64,000 nucleotides of DNA from Hydrogenophaga sp. (GTDB taxonomy: Bacteria > Pseudomonadota > Gammaproteobacteria > Burkholderiales > Burkholderiaceae_C): the NCBI RefSeq assembly GCF_019635465.1, contig NZ_JAHBZK010000001.1:186001-250000 (forward strand), written 5' to 3'. The notes beneath the pieces are model-generated. The model was not told where the DNA came from. It made no database searches and worked only from the letters and a program-made list of their open reading frames with translations. Positions 33,234 through 40,925 of the stretch are shown piece by piece. Numbering within the stretch: the first letter of the stretch is position 1; the number at the start of each line of letters is the position of its first letter. A program made the translations under genes and the position numbers.

Positions 33234-33254
33234 TTCAGTTAAGGCAAAGCTGAA
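33234..33254. promoter_or_regulatory. CbbR-type binding site (LysR T-N11-A)
   Basis: TTCAG-N11-CTGAA is a perfect 5-bp-arm inverted repeat matching the LysR-family T-N11-A rule. It ends 2 bp before the cbbR start and lies about 95 bp upstream of cbbL. A second TTCAG at 33191-33195 and a -10-like TTATAT (minus strand, 33210-33205) for cbbL lie in the same gap. Confidence 0.65.
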
Positions 33255-33256
33255 CA

Positions 33257-34195
33257 ATGAACCTGAGCTTCCGCCAGCTGCGGGTGTTTCTGGAGGTCGC
33301 CCAGCGGGGCGGCGTGACCGCGGCCGCGCAGGCGCTGCACCTCACGCCGCCGGCGGTGTCCATGCAGATCAAGGAGCTGGAAAACCAGGTCGGGCTGCAG
33401 CTGTTCGACCGCCAGGGCCGCACCCTCACGCTGTCCACGGCGGGCGAGTACTTCGTGGTGCACGCCAAGCGCATGCTGGGTGCGCTGCGCGACACCGAGA
33501 ACGGCATGGCGCGCTTCAAGAAGCTCGAGCACGGCCTGCTCACCGTGGGCATGGTCAGCACGGCCAAGTACTTCGTGCCGCGGCTGCTGGGCGAATTCCG
33601 CCGCGACCACCCCGGCATCGACGTGCGCCTGCGCGTGGCCAACAACCGCGAGGCGCTGGTCACGCAGATGGAGGCCGGCGAGGTGGACCTGTCCATCATG
33701 GGTCGCCCACCCGCCGAACTGGCCACCCGCAGCGAGGCCTTTGCACCGCACCCGCTGGTGTTCGTCTGCCCGCCCGAGCACCCCTTGCTGCGCATCGGCC
33801 ACCCGCCGCTGGCTGCGCTGGCGCCCTTCCCCTTCATCGTGCGTGAGCACGGTTCGGGCACGCGCAACGCCATGGAGCGCTTCTTTGCCGACCACGGTTT
33901 CGAGCCGCGCATCACCATGGAGATGAGCAGCAACGAGGCGATCAAGCAGGCGGTGATGGCCGACATGGGCATCAGCTTTCTGTCGCTGCACACGTTGGGG
34001 CTGGAGCTGCGCCAGGGCCTGCTGCACCGCGTGGACGTGGAGGGCACGCCGGTGATGCGCACCTGGCACGTGGTGCACCTGCAGAGCAAGGTGCTGTCGC
34101 CCGCGGCCGAGGCCTTTCGCTACTTCACCATCGAGCGCGGTACCGCCATGCTGGCCGAGCACGACGCCCCCTTGCTCAGCCTGGGCACGCTCTAG
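33257..34195 (+). CDS. cbbR: LysR-type regulator of the RuBisCO operon
   Basis: A 312-residue LysR activator. The HTH (about 4-62) reads FRQLRVFLEVAQRGGVTAAA followed by LHLTPPAVSMQIKELEN. The effector domain (about 90-300) has the two-lobed periplasmic-binding fold that in CbbR senses phosphoenolpyruvate, RuBP or NADPH depending on species. Its divergent orientation from cbbL over a T-N11-A site is the standard arrangement for CbbR. Assignment rests on family and context together. Confidence 0.94.
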   Translation: MNLSFRQLRVFLEVAQRGGVTAAAQALHLTPPAVSMQIKELENQVGLQLFDRQGRTLTLSTAGEYFVVHAKRMLGALRDTENGMARFKKLEHGLLTVGMVSTAKYFVPRLLGEFRRDHPGIDVRLRVANNREALVTQMEAGEVDLSIMGRPPAELATRSEAFAPHPLVFVCPPEHPLLRIGHPPLAALAPFPFIVREHGSGTRNAMERFFADHGFEPRITMEMSSNEAIKQAVMADMGISFLSLHTLGLELRQGLLHRVDVEGTPVMRTWHVVHLQSKVLSPAAEAFRYFTIERGTAMLAEHDAPLLSLGTL

Positions 34196-34206
34196 AGTCT
34201 CGCGCC

Positions 34207-34935
34207 ATGCTCATGCCCATCACGCTCTACCGCGAGGCGCCCACCCACCCGCAGGCGCAGGCCTGCCAGGCCTGCGCGGTGCGCCGCGACGCCCTGTTCG
34301 GCGCGCTTGACGAACAGGGCCTGCACCAGTTGCACACCCACATCGAGGCGCCCAGTTTCGCAGCCGACGCACCGATTTTTGGTGAGGGCCGGCGCGGCGC
34401 CAGCATGCTGACCATCCGTGCGGGTGTGGTGCGCTTCGAGCGCGTGACCGCGCAGGGCGAGCGCCGCATCGTGCGCCTGGCCGGGCGCGGCGACCTGATC
34501 GGTCAGGAGGCGTTGCTGGGCCAGCCCTACGCCGAAGACGCCGTGGCCGCCACCGAGGTCGAGGTGTGCCGGTTGCCGGTGGGCCTGGTGGACGAACTGG
34601 GGCAGACCCAGCGCGGCGTCACCCAGGAGCTGATGCGCCGCTGGCAACGCGCGCTCGCCGAGGCACAGACCTGGTCCATGGACATCACCACGGGGTCGGC
34701 ACCGCGCCGCCTGTTGCACCTGCTGCTGCGCCTGCAGGCCCTGGCCGGGCACGACGGCCTGGCCTGGCTGCCGCGGCGCGAAGAGATGGCCGACATGGCC
34801 GACCTGCGGACCGAGACCGTGAGCCGCTGGATCAGCCGCTGGCGCCGCGAGGGCTGGGTCGAGCCACTGCCGCCGCGCCACGCCCGCCTGCATTCCGACG
34901 GCCTGCGCCAGGCGCTGGACGCACTGGACGACTAA
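34207..34935 (+). CDS. Crp/Fnr-family regulator with incomplete FNR cysteine set
   Basis: A 242-residue regulator with an effector-binding beta-roll (about 35-135) and a C-terminal HTH_Crp (about 165-235; RREEMADMADLRTETVSRW). No clear Shine-Dalgarno sequence; ATG at 34213 is an alternative start. Cysteines at 20, 23 and 121 line up with E. coli FNR Cys20, Cys23 and Cys122, but the position of Cys29 is Ala, so a standard [4Fe-4S] cluster would lack one ligand. It may instead sense NO, heme, another cluster type or nothing. It lies between cbbR and a PhnD-like gene. Confidence 0.88.
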   Translation: MLMPITLYREAPTHPQAQACQACAVRRDALFGALDEQGLHQLHTHIEAPSFAADAPIFGEGRRGASMLTIRAGVVRFERVTAQGERRIVRLAGRGDLIGQEALLGQPYAEDAVAATEVEVCRLPVGLVDELGQTQRGVTQELMRRWQRALAEAQTWSMDITTGSAPRRLLHLLLRLQALAGHDGLAWLPRREEMADMADLRTETVSRWISRWRREGWVEPLPPRHARLHSDGLRQALDALDD

Positions 34936-34968
34936 CCCCCCCGAGCGACCGGTCGTCGGTGGGTCACC

Positions 34969-34994
34969 CCATATATCGCCACATGTAAATATGG
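34969..34994. promoter_or_regulatory. Inverted repeat before the PhnD-like gene, candidate operator
   Basis: CCATAT-N14-ATATGG forms an inverted repeat in the A/T-rich gap between the Crp/Fnr gene and the PhnD-like gene, about 45 bp before the latter's start. It does not match the FNR (TTGAT-N4-ATCAA) or CRP consensus. Confidence 0.35.
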
Positions 34995-35039
34995 TGATTG
35001 CATTATTTGCTGTCACCCGGCCTTGCACGCCGACCCACC

Positions 35040-35861
35040 ATGAAACTTGCGACCCGCCTGTGCGCCTGGGCGCTCGGCCTCACGCTGAGCGCCGCCACCC
35101 TGGCCGCCGACACCGACTACACCCTGGCCATCAGCGAAGGCACCTCCGGTGGCATCGACCACGCCCGGGTGCTGGCCAAGTACGGCACCTTCGCCGACGC
35201 GCTGGGCAAGGCACTCAAGGGCAAGGTGCGCATCGTGTTTGCGCGCGAGTTCGCCTTGCTGGAGGAAGGCCTGGCGCAGCAGCGCTTCGACCTGGCGCTG
35301 GCCCGCCCCAGCGACTACCCGGCGCGCGCCCTGCGCGACCACGGCTACCGCTTTGTGGCCAGTGCCGCGCCCGAGGGGCAATGCCTCATCGTCGTGCGCA
35401 AGGACTCACCGCTGCAGAACGTGGCCGAGGCCAAAGGCAAGCGCTGGGTGCTGCCCGAGCAGGCCTCGTACATGTCCAAGTTCTGCCGGGCCGAGCTGCG
35501 CGACCGCGGCATCCTGATCGACAAGGAAAAGGTGCAGTACGTGCGCGAACAGGGCGCGGTGAAGTTCTTCCTTGAGCAGAACCTGGTGGACGTGGGCGGT
35601 GTGGCCTCGTATTCGGGCGTGGCGCGCGGCCTGGAGAAGTCCAACCTGCGGGTGCTGCACCGCTCGGTAACGCAGCCCTACTTTCCGCTCGTGGCGGGGC
35701 CGCGCCTGAGCGACGAACAACTCAAGGCGATCCAGGCCGAACTCATCGCCATGCCGCAGAGCGCGGCCGGGCGCGACGTGCTGGAGCAGATCGGCGTGCA
35801 GGGCTTCGACACCAGCACCGGCCCGCGCCTGGCGAACCTGCTGGACTGGCTCACCCGCTGA
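35040..35861 (+). CDS. PhnD-like periplasmic substrate-binding protein (orphan)
   Basis: A 273-residue exported protein; the start at 35040 gives a typical signal peptide (MKLATRLCAWALGLTLSAA, cleavage after LAA near residue 23). The mature part has the PhnD/PtxB/PhnD-like pattern: LAISEGTSGGID, ARPSDYPARAL with a binding-loop Ser-Asp-Tyr, and a later VGGVASYSG. Such proteins bind phosphate, phosphite or phosphonate, but PhnD-like solo proteins also act as sensors. No ABC ATPase or permease is adjacent, so its partner is missing. Neighbours are a Crp/Fnr regulator and convergent cbbY. Confidence 0.8.
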   Translation: MKLATRLCAWALGLTLSAATLAADTDYTLAISEGTSGGIDHARVLAKYGTFADALGKALKGKVRIVFAREFALLEEGLAQQRFDLALARPSDYPARALRDHGYRFVASAAPEGQCLIVVRKDSPLQNVAEAKGKRWVLPEQASYMSKFCRAELRDRGILIDKEKVQYVREQGAVKFFLEQNLVDVGGVASYSGVARGLEKSNLRVLHRSVTQPYFPLVAGPRLSDEQLKAIQAELIAMPQSAAGRDVLEQIGVQGFDTSTGPRLANLLDWLTR

Positions 35862-35877
35862 GACGCCCGCCGGGCAA

Positions 35878-36600
35878 TCACGCAGCGCGCGCCTGCGGTG
35901 CACACCAGGCTTGCAGCGTGCCGATGTCGAGCTCGGCCAGGCTGGGCAGCACCCGCAGGGCGCCGTCAAAGCGCTGGTACGCGGTGAACGCCGTGGGCGT
36001 GACGATGGTGCGCAGACCCGCTCCGCGCGCGGCCAGCAAGCCGTTGCGCGAATCCTCGAAAGCCACACAGACCGAGGCCGGCAACCCCATCTCTCCCAGC
36101 ACCTGCCGGTAGACCATCGGGTCGGGCTTTTTCACCGGCGCCGAGGAGGCATCGCCAATGGCTGCGAAGTGCGTGCGCCAATCGGGCCCGATGGTGTGGC
36201 GCAGCAAGGCCGCGATGTTCACCGGCGAGGTGGTGGTGGCGATCGAGACGGCCAGGTTGGCTTGCCGAGCCTGCTCGATGAGCCGCAGCACGCCCGGGCG
36301 CAACTGCACCCGCCCCTGGTTGACGGCGTCTTCGTACCAGGCCGTCTTGAGCTCGTGCAGGCGGTCGATGGTCTGCTGCAGGGCCACCGCGTCGAGCGCG
36401 GTGACATCGGGGTGGCGCAGTTGCCAGTAGTGGCGCATGCGCTCCTTGCCACCCGAGACCTGCAACAACTCGGTGTACAGCGCCTCGTCCCAGTGCCAGT
36501 CGAGGCCCTCCTCGGCAAAGGCATGGTTGAAGGCCTCAAGGTGGATCCGTTCGGTATCGGCCAGGGTGCCATCGACGTCAAAAATCAGGGCTTGCAGCAT
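35878..36600 (-). CDS. cbbY: CbbY-type HAD phosphatase (xylulose-1,5-bisphosphate phosphatase)
   Basis: A 240-residue HAD hydrolase started at MLQALIFDVDGTL (36600). Motif I is FDVDGTLADTERIHLEAF, motif II IATTTSPVN, and motifs III/IV KKPDPMVY and AFEDSRNGL. The cap-domain sequence SGGKERMRHYW and the LRPGVLRLI segment closely follow Rhodobacter CbbY, which destroys xylulose-1,5-bisphosphate, a RuBisCO inhibitor made by misfire. It is separated from the cbb operon by three genes, and its own promoter must lie in the 188-bp gap shared with the creatininase operon. Confidence 0.85.
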   Translation of the reverse strand: MLQALIFDVDGTLADTERIHLEAFNHAFAEEGLDWHWDEALYTELLQVSGGKERMRHYWQLRHPDVTALDAVALQQTIDRLHELKTAWYEDAVNQGRVQLRPGVLRLIEQARQANLAVSIATTTSPVNIAALLRHTIGPDWRTHFAAIGDASSAPVKKPDPMVYRQVLGEMGLPASVCVAFEDSRNGLLAARGAGLRTIVTPTAFTAYQRFDGALRVLPSLAELDIGTLQAWCAPQARAA

Positions 36601-36724
36601 GGCGCTCTCCAGTGGGCAGGCGGGCACTGTAGGCGCGCCTGCGCGACAGGAGAATTCACGATTGCTGACACCATCGTTCAGCCATGCCTGAACCATGCTT
36701 GCGGCTGCCGCCGCAGCGGCAACA

Positions 36725-36740
36725 TGGCATGCAATTTGCG
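36725..36740 (+). promoter_or_regulatory. Sigma54 promoter of the creatininase operon
   Basis: TGGCATGCAATTTGCG has GG and GC exactly 10 bp apart and fits TGGCAYG-N4-TTGCR. The match continues as AACC and is nearly the same as the promoter at 43443-43458. It lies 49 bp before the ATG at 36789. Confidence 0.85.
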
Positions 36741-36788
36741 AACCTTCGCACTCAAACGCGGAGACACCCGGAACCCCTCGGAGCCCCC

Positions 36789-37628
36789 ATGTCAATGAAC
36801 CCCTCGCGCCGCTGGGCCGACTGGACGGCGCGCGATTTCGCCGACCTGCAGGCCAGCGGTCGCGCCGCGCAGGCGATCGCGGTGTTGCCGATCGCCGCGA
36901 TCGAGCAGCACGGCCCGCACCTGCCAGTGAGCGTGGACACCACCCTGGTCGACGGGGTCATCGACGCTTGCCTGCCGCACCTGAAACCCGATGCCACGGT
37001 GCTCTTCCTGCCCACGCAAGCCGTCGGCAAGAGCAACGAACACGCACGCTATGCGGGCACCCTCACCTTGTCGGCCGACACCTTGCACGCCATCTGGATG
37101 GAGCTGGGTGCCTGCGTCGCGCGCGCTGGCATCGGCAAGCTGGTGCTGCTCAACAGCCACGGCGGTCAGGTGGCACTGATGGAGACCGTGGCACGCGATC
37201 TGCGCGTGGCGCACAGCTTCGTGGTGGTGTCGACCAACTGGTTCACGCTGCCCATGGCACCGGCCGTGCGCGCCCTGTTCACCGACGAGGAGCACCGCTT
37301 CGGCATCCACGCCGGTGACGTCGAGACCTCGATGATGCTGGCCCTGGCGCCGCACACCGTGCACATGGATGCAGCGCGCGAATTCCCCAACGCCATGGCC
37401 GAGCGCGCGCGCGACTATCCCTTGCTGGGCAGCGGTGCTGGCAAGGTGGCCTGGCAGGCGCAAGACCTCAACACCTGGGGCGCCGCCGGTGACGCCACGG
37501 GTGCCAGCGCCGCCAAGGGGCAGGCCGTGATCGACGATGCGGCACGCCAGCTGGCGGCCCTGCTGCACGAGGTGGACCGACTACCGCCCCACACCGTGAC
37601 CGAACAGACCGTGTGGCGATCCGCATGA
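36789..37628 (+). CDS. Creatininase-family amidohydrolase
   Basis: A 279-residue metal-dependent hydrolase of the creatininase/MftE family. GGAG at 36780-36783 sets the start at 36789 rather than the in-frame ATG at 36795. Metal-binding motifs are present: AIEQHGPHLPVSVDT near residue 35-50, NSHGGQVALM near 118-127, and GIHAGDVETSMML near 176-188. Members open cyclic amides such as creatinine or act on formamides, and the substrate cannot be chosen from sequence. It is the first gene of a sigma54-type operon and overlaps the amidohydrolase by 4 bp (ATGA). Confidence 0.88.
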   Translation: MSMNPSRRWADWTARDFADLQASGRAAQAIAVLPIAAIEQHGPHLPVSVDTTLVDGVIDACLPHLKPDATVLFLPTQAVGKSNEHARYAGTLTLSADTLHAIWMELGACVARAGIGKLVLLNSHGGQVALMETVARDLRVAHSFVVVSTNWFTLPMAPAVRALFTDEEHRFGIHAGDVETSMMLALAPHTVHMDAAREFPNAMAERARDYPLLGSGAGKVAWQAQDLNTWGAAGDATGASAAKGQAVIDDAARQLAALLHEVDRLPPHTVTEQTVWRSA

Positions 37629-38824
37629 ACACCGAACTCCATGCCGTGCGCATCCCCGCCGCCTTGCGTGGCTTCGGCGGCAAGGCCGGTGCAGACGCCG
37701 TCTTCAACCTGCAATGGCACGGTGAGCACATCACCGCCATCACGCCCTGCCCCGCCGGTACGCCTGCGCAAGGCCTGCTGTTGTCGCCGCTGGTGGACCT
37801 GCACCTGCACCTGGACAAGACCTACACCGTGCAGGACACCGGTGCTGCCAACGGCGACCTGTTTCGCGCCATCGACATGATCGCGGCGCACCGCGCCGGC
37901 TGGACGCGCGAATCGCTGCGCCCACGCATGCAGCGCGCCCTGCAGGAAGCCTGGGACCACGGCGTGCGCGCGGTGCGCACCCACATCGACTGGATGACCC
38001 CAGACCGACCGCCTGCGGTGGACGTGATCGCCGAACTGCGACAGGCCTGGCGCGAGCGGCTGCAGATCCAGTGGGTGTCGCTCACCGCGGTCGATCAGTT
38101 CGACGACACCGAATGGGCGCACTGGCTGGCGCGCGCGGTGAAGGCCGGCGGTGGCGTGCTGGGCTGCTTCATCTACCGCCATCCCGGGTTGCCGCGCCGG
38201 CTGCGCACGGTGTTCGACCTGGCCGAGGCCTACGACCTGGAGCTGGACTTTCACGTCGACGAAGGCCTGCACGTCGACGCTACCGGCCTGCGCAGCATCG
38301 CCGAGATGACGCTGCAGCGGCGCTGGCAGGGACGCGTCACCTGCGGCCACGCCTGCTCGCTGTCGGTGCAGACCGCCGACGACGCACAACAAACGCTGGC
38401 CCTGGTGGCCCAGGCCGGCATCACGCTGACCGCCCTGCCCACCACCAACCTCTACCTGCAAGGCAGCTGGAGCGAGACGCCGGTGCCGCGCGGCATCACC
38501 CGCCTCAGTGAAGCCCGCACGGCCGGCGTGCGCACCTGCCTGGCCAGCGACAACGTGGCCGACCCCTTCTTCCCCTATGGCTGCTACGACCCGCTGGAGG
38601 CCTGGGCACTGGGCGTGCAGGCGGCCCACCTGGCACCGGCCGAAGACTGGCTCGACAGCGTGACCGTGGCGCCCGCACAGACCATGGGTCTGGCCTGGGA
38701 CGGCCGCTTCAACAAAGGCTGCCCGGCCGACTTCATCGTGCTCGACGCGCACGACGGCCTGCAGGCCATGGCCCCTGCCGGCCGCCGACGCCGCATCTGT
38801 CGCCAGGGGCAATGGATCACCTGA
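37625..38824 (+). CDS. Cytosine-deaminase-like amidohydrolase
   Basis: A 399-residue TIM-barrel amidohydrolase. Metal ligands are visible as LHLHLDKTY near residue 58-66, FHVDEG near 209-214, GHACSLS near 242-248, and ASDNVADPF near 300-308, the pattern of the CodA/N-isopropylammelide branch, which deaminates or hydrolyses pyrimidine and triazine rings. True CodA substrates need further residues that I cannot confirm. It starts inside the creatininase stop, so both are made together and probably act in sequence on a nitrogen heterocycle. Confidence 0.85.
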   Translation: MNTELHAVRIPAALRGFGGKAGADAVFNLQWHGEHITAITPCPAGTPAQGLLLSPLVDLHLHLDKTYTVQDTGAANGDLFRAIDMIAAHRAGWTRESLRPRMQRALQEAWDHGVRAVRTHIDWMTPDRPPAVDVIAELRQAWRERLQIQWVSLTAVDQFDDTEWAHWLARAVKAGGGVLGCFIYRHPGLPRRLRTVFDLAEAYDLELDFHVDEGLHVDATGLRSIAEMTLQRRWQGRVTCGHACSLSVQTADDAQQTLALVAQAGITLTALPTTNLYLQGSWSETPVPRGITRLSEARTAGVRTCLASDNVADPFFPYGCYDPLEAWALGVQAAHLAPAEDWLDSVTVAPAQTMGLAWDGRFNKGCPADFIVLDAHDGLQAMAPAGRRRRICRQGQWIT

Positions 38825-38831
38825 GCACTGC

Positions 38832-40298
38832 ATGACCACCTCACCACCGAACACACCTCCGGCTGCATCACAGACCACGCCGCTGCACCGCGTCATGGTC
38901 GCGCTCGATGGCATCGCCATGAGCACCGACCCTACGCAGCTCGAGCTCAAGAGCCAGGACTATCACTGGTACAGCCCCATCCTGAAGGCGCAGCTCCAGG
39001 ACTGCCGTGGCGAACTCATCGTGCGGCCGGTGACCGAGGACGAGGTGATCCGCGTGGTGACGGCGTGCGCGCGCGAACGGGTCAAGCTGGTCGTTCGCGG
39101 AGGCGGTACCGGCAACTACGGGCAATGCGTGCCGCTCGAAGGCGGCGTGATTCTGGACATCACCGGGCTGGACCAGGTGCTCGAGATCGGCGACGGCTGG
39201 GTGCGCGTGCAGGCGGGCTGCAACATCATGGCGCTGGAGCGCGCGGTGCGCGCCAGCACCGTGGTGCCCGGCGGGCAGGAATTGCTCATGTACCCGAGCA
39301 CGCGCGACACCGCCACCATCGGCGGCTTCATTGGCGGCGGCTATGGCGGCGCCGGCAGCGTGCGCAACGGCATCCTGAAAGACCCCGGCAATGTCTCGCG
39401 GGTGCGCATCGTGACGATCGAGGAGACACCGCGCGTGATCGAGCTCGACGACGCCGACATCCAGAAAGTGCACCACGCCTTCGGCACCAACGGCGTCATG
39501 ACCGAGTTGACCCTGGCGCTCAAGCCGGCGGTGGACTGGGTGCACCACATCGCGCTGTTCCCCACCTACCGCCGCGCACTGGAGTTTGGCGTCGCGGCCA
39601 CCGAGGCCTGCGCGCGCGCCAACCCCATTCGCGGCTCCGACGCGCCGCCCGTTCCACCTGGACCGGCGATCGACGCGTTCGAGATCACCGCGGTGGACCA
39701 GCGTTTCGCGCCCTTCTATGCCGACGCCTTCGGCGATCGCTTCCCGGCCGGACAGGACGCCGTGTTCGCCATGGTCAACCCGCGCGATCTTCCCGCCTGG
39801 CGAGCGCTGGTGCACCGCTTTGGCGGCACCGAGACTATGGCCATGACCGAGGACGAGCTCACGCGCGAGGGCCTGGTGCCGGCCTTCGAATGTGCCTGGA
39901 ACCACACCACGCTGATGGCGCTGCGCCACGACAAGAGCTGGACCAACCTGCAGACGGTCTACGGCTGGCCGCTGGACATCGACCTGGTGGAGCGGCAGAT
40001 GCAGCGCTACGGCGACGAGCTGGTGATGCACCACGAGTTCGGCCGCGATCAACACGGCTTCGTGGTGTTTGCCTTACCGCTGGTGGCGTACTTCGACCGC
40101 GAGCGGCTGTACGAAATCATTCGCGAGCACGAGGCCGATGGCTGCCTGGTGTTCGACAACCACGTGGTCACCATCGAGGGCGGCGGCATGAAGACCATCG
40201 ACACCGCGCAGATCGACTTCAAGAAGCTGGCCGACCCGCACGGGCTGATGAACCCGGGCAAAGCCGAAGGGTGGTTGCCCGAGTACGCCAGACCCTGA
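38832..40298 (+). CDS. FAD-linked oxidase (FAD_binding_4 family)
   Basis: A 488-residue flavoprotein of the VAO/PCMH fold. The N-terminal FAD-binding domain (about 60-240) contains RPVTEDEVIRVV, VVRGGGTGNYGQ (the diphosphate-binding loop), VPGGQELLMYPSTRDTATIG and GGFIGGGYGG. The C-terminal substrate domain ends in DPHGLMNPGK, as in glycolate/D-lactate oxidase subunits. The His or Cys that would anchor FAD covalently is not evident. It lies 7 bp after the amidohydrolase and probably oxidises the ring-opened or related product; the electron acceptor is unknown. Confidence 0.85.
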   Translation: MTTSPPNTPPAASQTTPLHRVMVALDGIAMSTDPTQLELKSQDYHWYSPILKAQLQDCRGELIVRPVTEDEVIRVVTACARERVKLVVRGGGTGNYGQCVPLEGGVILDITGLDQVLEIGDGWVRVQAGCNIMALERAVRASTVVPGGQELLMYPSTRDTATIGGFIGGGYGGAGSVRNGILKDPGNVSRVRIVTIEETPRVIELDDADIQKVHHAFGTNGVMTELTLALKPAVDWVHHIALFPTYRRALEFGVAATEACARANPIRGSDAPPVPPGPAIDAFEITAVDQRFAPFYADAFGDRFPAGQDAVFAMVNPRDLPAWRALVHRFGGTETMAMTEDELTREGLVPAFECAWNHTTLMALRHDKSWTNLQTVYGWPLDIDLVERQMQRYGDELVMHHEFGRDQHGFVVFALPLVAYFDRERLYEIIREHEADGCLVFDNHVVTIEGGGMKTIDTAQIDFKKLADPHGLMNPGKAEGWLPEYARP

Positions 40299-40311
40299 CG
40301 GCGCCACACCC

Positions 40312-40902
40312 ATGCAGACCCTGATCGTTCACGCCCACCCCAACCCCGAGAGCTTCAGCGCCGCGCTGTTTCGCCTGGCCAAGGACACGCTGCAGGCCCA
40401 GGGCCACGTCCTCGACACCATCGACCTCTACGCCGAAGGCTTCGATCCCGTGCTGTCTCGTGACGAGCGCGCGGCCTACCTCGAGGCGCCCGACTGGCTG
40501 CTGCAGCGCTTTGAAGGCCACATCGGGCTGATACGCCGCGCCGAACATATCGTGCTGGTCTACCCCACCTGGTGGTGGGGACCACCCGCCATGCTCAAGG
40601 GTTGGCTGGAGCGCGTGTGGCTGCCCAAAGTGACCTTTGAACCTGCGCGACGCAAGGGCGAACGGCTGAGCCCGAACATGCGCCATGTGCGCCGCTTCAC
40701 CGTCATCACCCACGGCGGCTCGCCCTGGTGGTGGCTCAAGTTCATGGGCGACCCGCACCGGCGCATCATGATGCGCGGCATGGCCATGCTGTTTCACCCG
40801 CGCTGCCAAAAGACCTGGCTGCAGTTGCACGACATGAACAACGTGACGACCCGCGACCGCGAGGCATTCATGGCACGGGTGACGCAGGCGCTGACGCGCT
40901 GA
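40312..40902 (+). CDS. Flavodoxin-fold NAD(P)H oxidoreductase (NQO/MdaB-like)
   Basis: A 196-residue FMN/FAD quinone-reductase-like protein. The N-terminal flavin loop is LIVHAHPNPESFSAAL (residues 4-19), and the conserved VYPTWWWGPPAMLKGW (about 83-98) and THGGSPWWW segments bind the flavin ring. Members reduce quinones or flavins with two electrons from NAD(P)H. It lies 13 bp after the FAD oxidase and closes the creatininase operon; it could supply reducing power or re-oxidise a product of that pathway. Confidence 0.88.
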   Translation: MQTLIVHAHPNPESFSAALFRLAKDTLQAQGHVLDTIDLYAEGFDPVLSRDERAAYLEAPDWLLQRFEGHIGLIRRAEHIVLVYPTWWWGPPAMLKGWLERVWLPKVTFEPARRKGERLSPNMRHVRRFTVITHGGSPWWWLKFMGDPHRRIMMRGMAMLFHPRCQKTWLQLHDMNNVTTRDREAFMARVTQALTR

Positions 40903-40925
40903 GCCAGCGCCCGGACACTCTCGAC

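Noticed and set aside
34946-34955. Palindrome CGACCGGTCG after the Crp/Fnr gene as a terminator
   Set aside because: Short stem without loop or T-run.
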